64,000 nucleotides of DNA from Lysinimonas soli (GTDB lineage Bacteria; Actinomycetota; Actinomycetes; Actinomycetales; Microbacteriaceae). The position numbers were made by a program, and so were the translations under genes. Location of the stretch: the NCBI RefSeq assembly GCF_042655435.1, contig NZ_JBHSMG010000001.1, positions 434,001-498,000 on the forward strand. Direction: 5' to 3'. Below, piece after piece: positions 8,331-16,136 of the stretch. The notes beneath the pieces were generated by a model. That model did no database searches. It saw only the letters and a list, made by a program, of their open reading frames with translations, and was not told the origin of the DNA. How positions within the stretch are numbered: position 1 is the stretch's first letter; each line of letters opens with the position of its first letter.

Positions 8331-11300
8331 GCAGGAGCAGCCGGTCGCCGACCACGCCGAGGCGGCGCCCGCGCGGTACTCCGCGGTCGACATCGCGCGC
8401 GCCCTCGGCCAGCCCGAGCCGACGCCGCAGCAGCAGGCCGTCATCCAGGCGCCCCTCGCGCCCGCACTCGTCGTGGCGGGTGCGGGCAGCGGCAAGACCG
8501 AGACGATGGCCAACCGCGTGCTCTGGCTGCTCGCCAACGGGCATGTGCTGCCCAGCGAGGTGCTCGGGCTGACCTTCACACGCAAGGCCGCGGGCGAGCT
8601 GGCCGTGCGCATCCGGGAGCGGATCGAGCAGCTCGCGGCGGCCGGCCTGACCGTCGACGACCACGATCCGTTCCAGGCGCCCGTGGTGGCGACCTACAAC
8701 TCCTTCGCCAACACGATCTTCCGCGACAACGCGATCCTGGTCGGGCGCGAGGGCGACGGGGCGGTGCTGGGCGAGGCGGGGGCCTGGCAGCTGGCGCGGG
8801 CCACGGTCATGCGGTCGAGCGACCCGCGGCTGCCCGGCCTCGATCGCAATCTCGATCCGGTGACCACGGCGGTGCTCGGCCTGAGCCGTGCCCTCGCCGA
8901 GAACGTGGCCGACCCCGACGAGGTGCGCGACTTCGCGCGCCGGTTCGCCGCCGTCGGCGAGCTGCCCGCCGGCGGGCGGGGTGCCTACGCCGACGTGGAT
9001 CGCATGGTCGCCGCGGTCGGCGCGCTCGACGTGCTCGTCGACCTGGTCGGCGAGTACGACGCCGCCAAGCTGGCGCGCAGCGCCGTGGAGTACTCCGATC
9101 AGGTCGCGCTCGCCCTGCGGATCGTGCGCGCGCAACCGGTCGTCGCCGAGGAGCTCCGGGCGAGATACCGGGTCGTGCTGCTCGACGAGTACCAGGACAC
9201 CTCGGTGGTGCAGACCTGGTTGCTCGCCGAGCTGTTCGCCGGGCATCCGGTCATGGCGGTCGGCGACCCGAACCAGTCGATCTACGGATGGCGCGGCGCC
9301 TCGGCCTCGAACCTCGAGCAGTTCGCGGCGCAGTTCGGGGCGAGCGGGCCGGTGTTCGCGCTGTCGACCAGCTGGCGCAACGGGCGGCGCATCCTCGACG
9401 CCGCCAACCAGCTCGTCCGGCCGCTCTCGGCGGCGTCGCGCGTCCCCGTCGAAGAGCTCGTGCCCTCGCCCGTCGCGAGCGCGTTGCCGATCGAGGTGCT
9501 CTTCGCCGAAGACCTCGAGAGCGAGGCGGATGCCGTCGCGGCCTGGTTCGCGGCGCGCGTGGGCAGGCCCAAGCGCGACGGCGAGCTCCCCGGCGCCGCG
9601 ATGCTGTTCCGCGCCCGCAAGACGCAGCCGGTGTTTCTGCGCAAGCTGCGCGAGCACGGCGTGAAGTACCACGTGCTCGGCATCGGCGGACTGCTCGCCG
9701 AGCCCGAGATCGCCGACCTGGTGTCGATGCTCTCGGTGCTGGTCGATCCGGGGGCGGGGCTCGAGCTGGTCCGGGTGCTCGCCGGATCGCGCTGGCGCAT
9801 CGGGGTGCGCGATCTGCACGCGCTGAACCGGCTGGCATCCTGGTTGCGCGATCGCGACCACGCCCAGCAGGTCTTCGCCGACGACGTGCGCGAGCAACTG
9901 CGCTCGAGCCTGACCGAGGGGGAGGGCGGCTCGATCGTCGACGCGCTCGACTTCCTCGCCACGGCCCGCGAGGGGCACACGGCGCTCGCGCACTTCTCGG
10001 AGCTCGGGCTGGCCCGGCTGCGCGACGCCGGGCAGGTGATCGCGCGGCTGCGATCGCGGGCATCCCTCTCGCTGCCCGATCTGGTCTCGCTGGTCGAGCA
10101 GGAGCTGCGGCTCGACATCGAGGTCGTCGCCAACGAGGATCGCCCGCTCGGCGGCGCGCCGATGGAGGCCCTGTTCGACGCGATCGACGGCTATCTGGCC
10201 CTCGACGACGTCTCGACGCGGGTGGGGTCGGAGCTCAACGGATTCCTGGCCTGGCTGCGGGCCGCCGAGGAGCGGGAGGACCTCTCGCCGCGCCCCGAGG
10301 ACCCGGAGCCCGGCACGGTGCAGATCCTGACGATCCACGGTGCCAAGGGCCTCGAGTGGGACCTGGTCGCCGTGCCGCGACTGGTGGCCGAGGAGCTGCC
10401 GTCGCGGCCGATCGAGGGAACGAACGGGTGGCTGGCCTTCGGGCAGCTGCCGTGGCCGTTCCGTGGGGACTCGACCGACCTGCCGGAGTACGACTGGATG
10501 TCGGCGACCACCCGCAAGGAGCTCGTCGACGAGCGCGGTCGCTTCAAGGCCGCGGTCGGCCGCCGCGCCGAAGACGAGGAACGCCGGCTCGCCTACGTCG
10601 CCGTCACCCGCGCGCGCCACGAGCTGCTGCTGAGCGGCGCGTTCTGGGCGACGCAGAAGGAGTACCGCGAGCCGAGCGTCTTCCTGCGCGAGCTCGCGAT
10701 GGCGGAGGTCATCCCCGAGCTGCCGGCCGCTCCCGAGAACCTCGAGAATCCGCTCGGCGACGATCAGGAGCGCATCGTCTGGCCTCTCGACCCGCTCGGG
10801 CGGCGTCGGGCGGCCGTCGAGGCCGCGGCGGAGGCGGTGCGCGCGGCCGAGCCCGCGATCGCGGGACGGTGGGCCGACGAGCTCGAGCTGCTGCTCACCG
10901 AGCGCACACGGCGTCTTGCGGGGGCCGGGGCGGTGCCGTTGCCGACGCGAGTGCCCGCGTCGCGGTTCAAGGACTTCGTGAGCGACCCGGGCTCCGTCGC
11001 CTCCTCGCTGTTGCGTCCGATGCCCGAGCGCCCCTTCACGGCGACCCGGCTGGGCACGCTGTTCCACTCCTGGGTCGAGAACCGCTACGGTCTCGGCTCG
11101 GGGGCGGATGAGCTCGATGCCGGTGCCATCGAGCTCGACGACGGGGGAGACGGGGTCGACGCCGCGGATCTCGCGCGGCTGCAGGCGATCTTCGAGGCCT
11201 CGCCGTGGGCGACGCGACGTCCCGTCGAGGTGGAGCGCGAGATCCACCTGCCGTTCGGCGATCGCATCGTGATCTGCAAGATCGACGCGGTCTACCGGAC

Positions 11301-11544
11301 CGAGGGGGACCGCTTCGAGGTGGTCGACTGGAAGACCGGCAAAGCCCCGAAGGATGCCGACGACCTCGAGCGCAAACAGCTGCAACTCGCGCTCTACCGG
11401 CTGGCTTATTCGCGGTGGGCCGGCATCGACCCGGCCCGGATCGACGCCGCCTTCTATTTCGTCGCCGACGACCTCGTCATCCGGCCGGCGCACATCGACA
11501 GCGAAGACGAGCTGCTCGCCCGCTGGCGCGCCGCCTTCGCCTGA
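8323..11544 (+). CDS. adnB: AdnB-type UvrD-like helicase/nuclease subunit
   Basis: 1073 aa. A complete UvrD-type motor: Q-motif region TPQQQAVIQAP, Walker A VAGAGSGKTE (51-60), GLTFTRKAAGEL, motif II LLDEYQDTS near 286, GDPNQSIYGWRG, LSTSWRNGRRIL, IHGAKGLEWD and AYVAVTRARHEL. The C-terminal RecB-like nuclease shows KIDAVYR, VVDWKTGK (about 1000) and the QLQLALYRLAYS helix. All catalytic positions appear intact, so this should be the driving motor and one of the two nucleases of AdnAB. It starts at a GTG inside the end of adnA. Downstream is a G/C-rich spacer with a strong inverted repeat. Confidence 0.92.
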   Translation: MTEQEQPVADHAEAAPARYSAVDIARALGQPEPTPQQQAVIQAPLAPALVVAGAGSGKTETMANRVLWLLANGHVLPSEVLGLTFTRKAAGELAVRIRERIEQLAAAGLTVDDHDPFQAPVVATYNSFANTIFRDNAILVGREGDGAVLGEAGAWQLARATVMRSSDPRLPGLDRNLDPVTTAVLGLSRALAENVADPDEVRDFARRFAAVGELPAGGRGAYADVDRMVAAVGALDVLVDLVGEYDAAKLARSAVEYSDQVALALRIVRAQPVVAEELRARYRVVLLDEYQDTSVVQTWLLAELFAGHPVMAVGDPNQSIYGWRGASASNLEQFAAQFGASGPVFALSTSWRNGRRILDAANQLVRPLSAASRVPVEELVPSPVASALPIEVLFAEDLESEADAVAAWFAARVGRPKRDGELPGAAMLFRARKTQPVFLRKLREHGVKYHVLGIGGLLAEPEIADLVSMLSVLVDPGAGLELVRVLAGSRWRIGVRDLHALNRLASWLRDRDHAQQVFADDVREQLRSSLTEGEGGSIVDALDFLATAREGHTALAHFSELGLARLRDAGQVIARLRSRASLSLPDLVSLVEQELRLDIEVVANEDRPLGGAPMEALFDAIDGYLALDDVSTRVGSELNGFLAWLRAAEEREDLSPRPEDPEPGTVQILTIHGAKGLEWDLVAVPRLVAEELPSRPIEGTNGWLAFGQLPWPFRGDSTDLPEYDWMSATTRKELVDERGRFKAAVGRRAEDEERRLAYVAVTRARHELLLSGAFWATQKEYREPSVFLRELAMAEVIPELPAAPENLENPLGDDQERIVWPLDPLGRRRAAVEAAAEAVRAAEPAIAGRWADELELLLTERTRRLAGAGAVPLPTRVPASRFKDFVSDPGSVASSLLRPMPERPFTATRLGTLFHSWVENRYGLGSGADELDAGAIELDDGGDGVDAADLARLQAIFEASPWATRRPVEVEREIHLPFGDRIVICKIDAVYRTEGDRFEVVDWKTGKAPKDADDLERKQLQLALYRLAYSRWAGIDPARIDAAFYFVADDLVIRPAHIDSEDELLARWRAAFA

Positions 11545-11550
11545 CCCGCG

Positions 11551-11580
11551 CCGCCCGCCGCCGCCCGCCGCCGCCCGCCT
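11551..11580. repeat. Three 10-bp tandem repeats
   Basis: CCGCCCGCCG repeated twice plus a third copy ending in T, immediately after the adnB stop codon. Simple-sequence repeat in the spacer before the convergent LysR gene. Confidence 0.8.
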
Positions 11581-11589
11581 CCCGTCAGT

Positions 11590-11651
11590 CGTCGAAATGC
11601 CACTTGGTGCGGGATTTCGGCCAGGTGGCCGCGCCAAGTGGCATTTCGACG
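11590..11651. terminator. Long inverted repeat between convergent adnB and LysR genes
   Basis: Arms 11590-11610 and 11631-11651 pair over 21 positions with one G-T wobble, including a perfect 17-bp core (GTCGAAATGCCACTTGG / CCAAGTGGCATTTCGAC). The 20-nt loop itself carries fragments resembling the arms (ATTTCGG and GGTGGCC). There is no U-tract, so it may be a bidirectional terminator in the actinobacterial style or a REP-like element. Confidence 0.6.
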
Positions 11652-11683
11652 GCCGGGGGGCGGGAGCGGGGGCGGGGGACGGG

Positions 11684-12541
11684 CTATGCGTTCACGCCGA
11701 GGGAGGAGCGGGCCACGATGGCCGCGACCAGGGCATCCACCGGTTCGCGCGTCGCGCGAGGGTTGTCGAGCAGGGTGAAGTCGATCTCGCCGAGCATGGG
11801 GAGCCCGAAGGTGGTCGTGACCGGCACGAGATCTCCCGGGATGAGGTTCTGCGGAAAGACCGCCACCCCGATCCCGGCCCGCAGCGCCGCCAGCACGCCG
11901 TTGATCTCGCGCACGTTGCAGGTGATGCGCCAGGTGCGCCCGGCATCCTCGAGGGCATGGATCGCGGCGGTGCGAGACAGCGACGGCGCCTGGTAGGCGA
12001 TGAGCGGCACGGGCTGGTCGGCCTCGAGCTGGAGCGACTTGTGGGCGACCCACACCAGCCGCTCGCGGCGCACGACGCGCCCGTCGGGCTGGTCGGGCTC
12101 GCGCTTGACGAAGACCAGGTCGAGCTGACCCGCGTTGAGCCGCCGGGTCAGCACGCCGCTCTGGCTGACGGTGAGCTCGAGGTTGATCTGCGGGTACAGC
12201 TGCCGGAAGTCGCGCAGGATCTGTGGCAGCTGGGTGAGGGCGAGGTCGTCGGCCGAGCCGAAGCGCAGGCGACCTCGCATCGCCGATCCGGTGAAGTAGG
12301 AGGCGGCTTCGTCGTGTGCGGCCAGGATGCTGCGCGCGAAGCCGAGCATGGCATCCCCGTTGTCGGTCAGCGCGACCGCACGGGTGTCGCGCGCGACGAG
12401 CTGCCGTCCCGCGGCGATTTCGAGCTTGCGGACCTGCTGGCTGACCGTCGGCTGGCTCAACCGCAGTCGCTCGGCCGCACGCGTGAAGCTGAGCGTCTCG
12501 GCGACGGCGACGAAGGTGCGCAGCAGGGTCGGATCGAACAC
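11684..12541 (-). CDS. LysR family transcriptional regulator
   Basis: 285 aa. The N-terminal winged helix-turn-helix is unmistakable: LLRTFVAVAETLSFTRAAE, then RLRLSQPTVSQQVRKLE, then the linker AAGRQLVARDTRAVALTDNGDAML. A periplasmic-binding-protein-like effector domain follows from about residue 88 (GRLRFGSADDLALTQLP). LysR regulators usually control the divergent neighbour, here an MFS exporter 56-86 bp away, in response to a small molecule bound by the C-terminal domain. GTG at 12539-12541 with AGAGG just upstream is the start. This LysR/MFS pair is absent from the equivalent mycobacterial locus. Confidence 0.92.
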   Translation of the reverse strand: MFDPTLLRTFVAVAETLSFTRAAERLRLSQPTVSQQVRKLEIAAGRQLVARDTRAVALTDNGDAMLGFARSILAAHDEAASYFTGSAMRGRLRFGSADDLALTQLPQILRDFRQLYPQINLELTVSQSGVLTRRLNAGQLDLVFVKREPDQPDGRVVRRERLVWVAHKSLQLEADQPVPLIAYQAPSLSRTAAIHALEDAGRTWRITCNVREINGVLAALRAGIGVAVFPQNLIPGDLVPVTTTFGLPMLGEIDFTLLDNPRATREPVDALVAAIVARSSLGVNA

Positions 12542-12552
12542 GTCGCCTCTTT

Positions 12553-12600
12553 CATTCGAGAATGCAATGGGACTTATAGTCAGGATTCCACAATCGAATG
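12553..12600. promoter_or_regulatory. Divergent LysR/MFS promoter region with inverted repeat
   Basis: CATTCGA (12553-12559) and TCGAATG (12594-12600) form an inverted repeat whose arms lie 34 bp apart. Between them is TATAGT (12575-12580), a plausible -10 box for the MFS gene. Paired half-sites flanking a promoter suit a LysR tetramer, but this is an inference. Confidence 0.4.
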
Positions 12601-12627
12601 GATGCCGCGAGCGTAGCGTTGGGGAAC

Positions 12628-13968
12628 GTGACGAAGACGACCGGAATCGATCCCTCGGCCGTCACCCAACCGATCCCGGTGCTGGCTCAGGCCCCGCGCT
12701 GGCGCGACACCTTCATCGCCCTCCGCGCCTACAACTACCGGCTCTACGTCGTGGGCCAGCTGTTCGCCAACATCGGCGGCTGGATGCAGCGGGTCGCGAT
12801 CGATTGGCTCGTACTGGAGCTGACGGGCAACGTCGCCCTCGTCGGGCTCACCGTCACCCTCCAGTTCGCGCCCACCCTGCTGATCGGCCCATGGGCGGGC
12901 GTCATCTCCGACCGTTACCGCCGCCACCGGACCCTGATCATCACACAGACCGTCGGCACGGTCTTCAACGGACTGCTCGCCGTGCTCGTGCTGCTCGGGG
13001 CGGCCGAGGCGTGGCAGGTCTTCCTGGTCGCGGCCATCACAGGGTGCTCGATGGCCGTCGACTCGCCGTCGAGGTCGGCCTTCGTGACCGAGATGGTCGG
13101 ATCGCACCGGCTGCGCAACGCGATCACGCTGAACGCGAGCATCTTCCACCTGGGCGGCCTGCTCGGCCCCGCGATCAGCGGCGTGCTGATCACGCTCGTC
13201 GGCTCTGGCTGGTCGATCGCCATCAACTCCGCGACCTCGGCGGTGGCCGTCGTCGCGCTGGTGCTCATGCGCACCCACGAGCTGGGGCGCTCACCGCGCA
13301 AGGCCGCCGCGAGCGGTCAGATCCGCGAGGCCCTGCACTACGCCCTCTCGAAACCCACCATCTTCTGGCCGATCGTGTTGATGTTCTTCGTCGCCACCTT
13401 CGGCATGAACCTCCCGGTGCTGTTCACGGCCTCGGCGAACACGACCTACGCCACGGGCGCGGCCGGGTACGGCCTCTACAGTTCGCTGGCGGCGACCGGT
13501 GCGTTGCTCGGCGCCCTGATCTCGACCCGACGGCGCCACCTCCGACTGCGGTCGATGGTGATCTCGGTCATCGTCTACGGGGTCGTCACCGCGGTCGCGG
13601 GGGTCGCGCCGTGGTACTTCGTGTTCCTCGGCGCCCTGGTGGGCATCGGGATCTCGCGGCTGGCGTTCGCGACCACCTCGGAGTCGTTGACGCAGCTGTC
13701 GACCAATCTCGGCATCCGGGGTCGGATCATGTCGTTCTACATCATGGTGAACGTGGGCGGCCAGGCGGCCGGCGGCGTCATCATCGGATGGATCGCGCAG
13801 AACCTGGGCGCCCAGGCGGCGTTCCTGGTGGCGGGCGGCGTTCCCGCGTTGGCGGGCCTCGTGGTGGCCGTGATCCTCGCGCGTCGCCACCAGCTCACCC
13901 TGCAGCTCGACCTGCGCCGTCCCCGGAGGCTCGTACGGATCGTGAAGCGCGCGCCCGCGGCCCCCTGA
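12628..13968 (+). CDS. MFS transporter, probable drug or metabolite exporter
   Basis: 446 aa from GTG 12628, or 456 aa from the in-frame ATG at 12598. About 12 membrane helices. Motif A-like loop GPWAGVISDRYRRHRTLI follows helix 2. It resembles the enterobactin-exporter-like branch of MFS (N-terminal block FRLYVVGQ-type: YNYRLYVVGQLFANIGGWMQRVAIDWLVLEL), which usually exports small molecules. I prefer 12628 because a G-rich stretch precedes it and the upstream ATG would lie only about a dozen bases after the likely transcription start, without a ribosome site. It is divergent from the LysR gene, which probably regulates it. The C-terminal tail is basic. Confidence 0.85.
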   Translation: MTKTTGIDPSAVTQPIPVLAQAPRWRDTFIALRAYNYRLYVVGQLFANIGGWMQRVAIDWLVLELTGNVALVGLTVTLQFAPTLLIGPWAGVISDRYRRHRTLIITQTVGTVFNGLLAVLVLLGAAEAWQVFLVAAITGCSMAVDSPSRSAFVTEMVGSHRLRNAITLNASIFHLGGLLGPAISGVLITLVGSGWSIAINSATSAVAVVALVLMRTHELGRSPRKAAASGQIREALHYALSKPTIFWPIVLMFFVATFGMNLPVLFTASANTTYATGAAGYGLYSSLAATGALLGALISTRRRHLRLRSMVISVIVYGVVTAVAGVAPWYFVFLGALVGIGISRLAFATTSESLTQLSTNLGIRGRIMSFYIMVNVGGQAAGGVIIGWIAQNLGAQAAFLVAGGVPALAGLVVAVILARRHQLTLQLDLRRPRRLVRIVKRAPAAP

Positions 13969-13978
13969 GCGCTGCTCC

Positions 13979-14052
13979 CGCCGAGCGCCGTCGATTCTCG
14001 CGAGCGCGCCGCGATCCGCGGCGGCGGCGGCGGGAAAGCGCGGCGCTCGGCG
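13979..14052. terminator. Inverted repeat between convergent MFS and phosphotransferase genes
   Basis: Perfect 12-bp arms CGCCGAGCGCCG (13979-13990) and CGGCGCTCGGCG (14041-14052) enclose 50 nt that contain further GC-rich palindromes. Position between convergent stop codons favours a bidirectional terminator. Confidence 0.5.
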
Positions 14053-14106
14053 AGTTGCACGAGGGCCGAGGGCGACGGCGAGGGCGAGGCGGAGCCGCCC
14101 CGCGAG

Positions 14107-15102
14107 CTACGCGCGCGCCCGCTCGGCCCGGTCGAGCAGGGCTTCGACCTCGTCGACGGCCAGCACCGGCGCGGTACGGGCAGTGAGCGGGCTCATGACG
14201 TCGAGGTTCGCGTCGTCGGTGAGGGCCGAGAGCATCTCGACGGCGTCGTCGACGATCTCGGTCGAGCGCACCTCGGTGCCGTGCAGCAGCCAGCGGGCCA
14301 CCTCGAGTTCCGCCAGCAGGGTCGCGCGCTGGCGCAGGTGACGGTCGATCTGGCCGCGGGCCGCCGAGTAGGCGTCGAACGCGGCATCCGTCGCACCGGG
14401 GACCGTCGCACCGAGCAGCCACTGCAGGTCGAGGGCGGGGTCGCCCACCCGCAGACCGTGCCAGCCGAGCACACCGGTGACCTGGTCGGATGCCGCGAGC
14501 AGCGAGTCCGATCCGAGCGAGCCGTTGATCACCGTCGGGGTGTACTGCCAGAGTGCGGAGTCCTCGCTCGCGCGCTCCCAACGCTGTTGCAGCGCGATCG
14601 GGACGAGCCCGGTGGCGGCGGCGCGATCCATCAGCGTCATCGCGGCGCGCAACCCCTCGACCGCGCTGTGCGCGGGAAGCCCGGCGTCGATCGCGAAGCT
14701 CGTGGGCAGGGCGTGGATGGCGGCGATCGCCTCGCCGATCGACGCGGCGAGCTCGGGGGTGATGTGTGCGAGCGAGATCTTGGCGCCGTAGACGAACTCG
14801 TAGACCACGGCCCGGGTGCCCGCGACGGGCACCTGCCCCGCGAAGCTCGAGACGGCGAAGGGCAGACGGGTGCGCACGCCGGTGCTCAGCGCGCGGAGCG
14901 CCACGAGGTCGGCGGATTGCTCCGCCTCGGCGCTCTCGCTTCGCGGAACCCGCACGATCCAGTGGCGACCGTCGCGCCCGGTGAGCAGGGCGGCATCGAA
15001 GTCGCCGTGCCCCATCGAGCCGAAGGCCTGGGCCCCGACGACGTCGAGCTCGGCCACGGCCGAGGTGGCGAGCGCCGCTAGAGTGAGATGGGATCTGGCC
15101 AT
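14107..15102 (-). CDS. Phosphotransferase (APH)-fold protein, probably catalytically inactive
   Basis: 331 aa. It resembles macrolide-phosphotransferase-like proteins of Microbacteriaceae: VVYEFVYGAKISL, SIGEAIAAIHALP, and a C-lobe ending in GDPALDLQWLLG. The catalytic loop that normally reads HGDL reads INGSLGSDSLL, so both the His and the catalytic Asp are replaced. The metal-binding Asp (usually IDW or DFG) is missing too: the segment reads GVLGWHGLRVGDP. It is therefore likely a pseudokinase or binding protein rather than a resistance enzyme. ATG at 15100-15102 follows TACCCT by 6 nt. It occupies the position between adnB and nudC where mycobacteria have a K+ channel gene. Confidence 0.78.
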   Translation of the reverse strand: MARSHLTLAALATSAVAELDVVGAQAFGSMGHGDFDAALLTGRDGRHWIVRVPRSESAEAEQSADLVALRALSTGVRTRLPFAVSSFAGQVPVAGTRAVVYEFVYGAKISLAHITPELAASIGEAIAAIHALPTSFAIDAGLPAHSAVEGLRAAMTLMDRAAATGLVPIALQQRWERASEDSALWQYTPTVINGSLGSDSLLAASDQVTGVLGWHGLRVGDPALDLQWLLGATVPGATDAAFDAYSAARGQIDRHLRQRATLLAELEVARWLLHGTEVRSTEIVDDAVEMLSALTDDANLDVMSPLTARTAPVLAVDEVEALLDRAERARA

Positions 15103-15108
15103 GACGAC

Positions 15109-15114
15109 AGGGTA
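15109..15114 (-). promoter_or_regulatory. -10 box of leaderless promoter for APH-fold gene
   Basis: TACCCT on the minus strand, 6 nt before ATG at 15102. Confidence 0.55.
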
Positions 15115-15176
15115 GGTCGGCGGATGCCCGCCTCGGCCGCACGCCACGCCCTTCTCCATTGCTTCCGGAGGTTGCT

Positions 15177-16121
15177 CTGAACGACTCCTTCGGTTCCCGG
15201 TTGCCGCTGGCGCGGGCATCGATCGACCGCGACCATCTCTCGCGCACCCTCGGGATCGAGGCGCTGCTGGCCGATCCGCTGGCGCGCGTCGTCGTGCTGC
15301 ACGATCGCCTGGCCCTTCTCGCCGAACCGGGCCGGCTCGCGCTGCTGTCTCCGGGCGAGGTTCCGTCGCACGACCTGGCGCTCTATCTCGGTCGCGCCGT
15401 CGCCGACGAGCCGGGACTCGCGGTCGGGGCGCCGGTCGTCGCGCTGCTCGTCGACGACGAGGTGGCGGCGACCCTGTCGGAGGGATCGGCGTCGGCGGCC
15501 TGGGGCGATCTGCGCCTGCTCGGCAGCGAGCTCAGCACGCGCGACGCCGGCCTCTTCACCGAGGCGCTGGCGCTGGCGAACTGGCACGCCTCGTACGGAT
15601 TCTCGCCGCGCACCGGCCGCCCGAGCGCACCGGATGCCGCGGGCTGGACCCGCCGCGACATCGAGTCGGGCGCCGAGCTGTTCCCCCGCACCGACGCGGC
15701 GATCATCGTCGGGATCACGGACGACGACGACCGGTTGCTGCTCGGCTCGAATGCGCTGTGGGAGAAGAACCGCTTCTCGCTGCTCGCGGGCTTCGTCGAG
15801 CCGGGGGAGTCGCTCGAGGCGGCGGTCATCCGGGAGGTCTACGAGGAGTCGGGGGTGCGGGTCACCGATCCCGTCTACCAGGGCAGCCAGCCCTGGCCGT
15901 TCCCCGCGTCGCTCATGGTCGGGTTCCGCGCGAGGGTCGCCGACGGCGCGTCGACGATCGGGCGCCCGGACGGCGAGGAGATCCTCGAGCTGCGCTGGTT
16001 CACCCGCGACGAACTCGCCGCCGCGATGGGCGAGATCCGGCTTCCCGGCTCGACGTCGATCGCGCGGGCGATCATCGACGACTGGTACGGCGGGGAGCTG
16101 CCCGACCGCGGCCGATGGTGA
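15177..16121 (+). CDS. nudC: NAD(+) diphosphatase NudC-like Nudix hydrolase without zinc cysteines
   Basis: 314 aa from the proposed CTG start. The Nudix box GFVEPGESLEAAVIREVYEESGV (in-order residues 205-227) is complete, and the following SQPWPFPASLMVGF is the NudC-specific SQPWPFPxS motif. NudC hydrolyses NAD(H) and can remove NAD caps from RNA. The zinc ribbon normally preceding the Nudix fold is present only as a shape: the segment FSPRTGRPSAP...GWTRRDIESGAELFPRTD keeps the spacing but has no cysteine. Start: GGAGG at 15167-15171 lies 5 nt before CTG 15177; no ATG or GTG is near, and TTG 15159 is upstream of that ribosome site. It is followed by uvrD2, 15 bp after the stop, as in mycobacteria. 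Confidence 0.85.
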   Translation: MNDSFGSRLPLARASIDRDHLSRTLGIEALLADPLARVVVLHDRLALLAEPGRLALLSPGEVPSHDLALYLGRAVADEPGLAVGAPVVALLVDDEVAATLSEGSASAAWGDLRLLGSELSTRDAGLFTEALALANWHASYGFSPRTGRPSAPDAAGWTRRDIESGAELFPRTDAAIIVGITDDDDRLLLGSNALWEKNRFSLLAGFVEPGESLEAAVIREVYEESGVRVTDPVYQGSQPWPFPASLMVGFRARVADGASTIGRPDGEEILELRWFTRDELAAAMGEIRLPGSTSIARAIIDDWYGGELPDRGRW

Positions 16122-16136
16122 GCCGACGGTGACCGG

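Noticed and set aside
11551..11651. CRISPR array or insertion sequence end
   Set aside because: There are only three 10-bp tandem units without spacers and no transposase gene; the palindrome lacks a matching partner at another boundary in the window.
14107..15102. Functional macrolide resistance kinase
   Set aside because: The catalytic HGD and metal-binding Asp motifs are absent.
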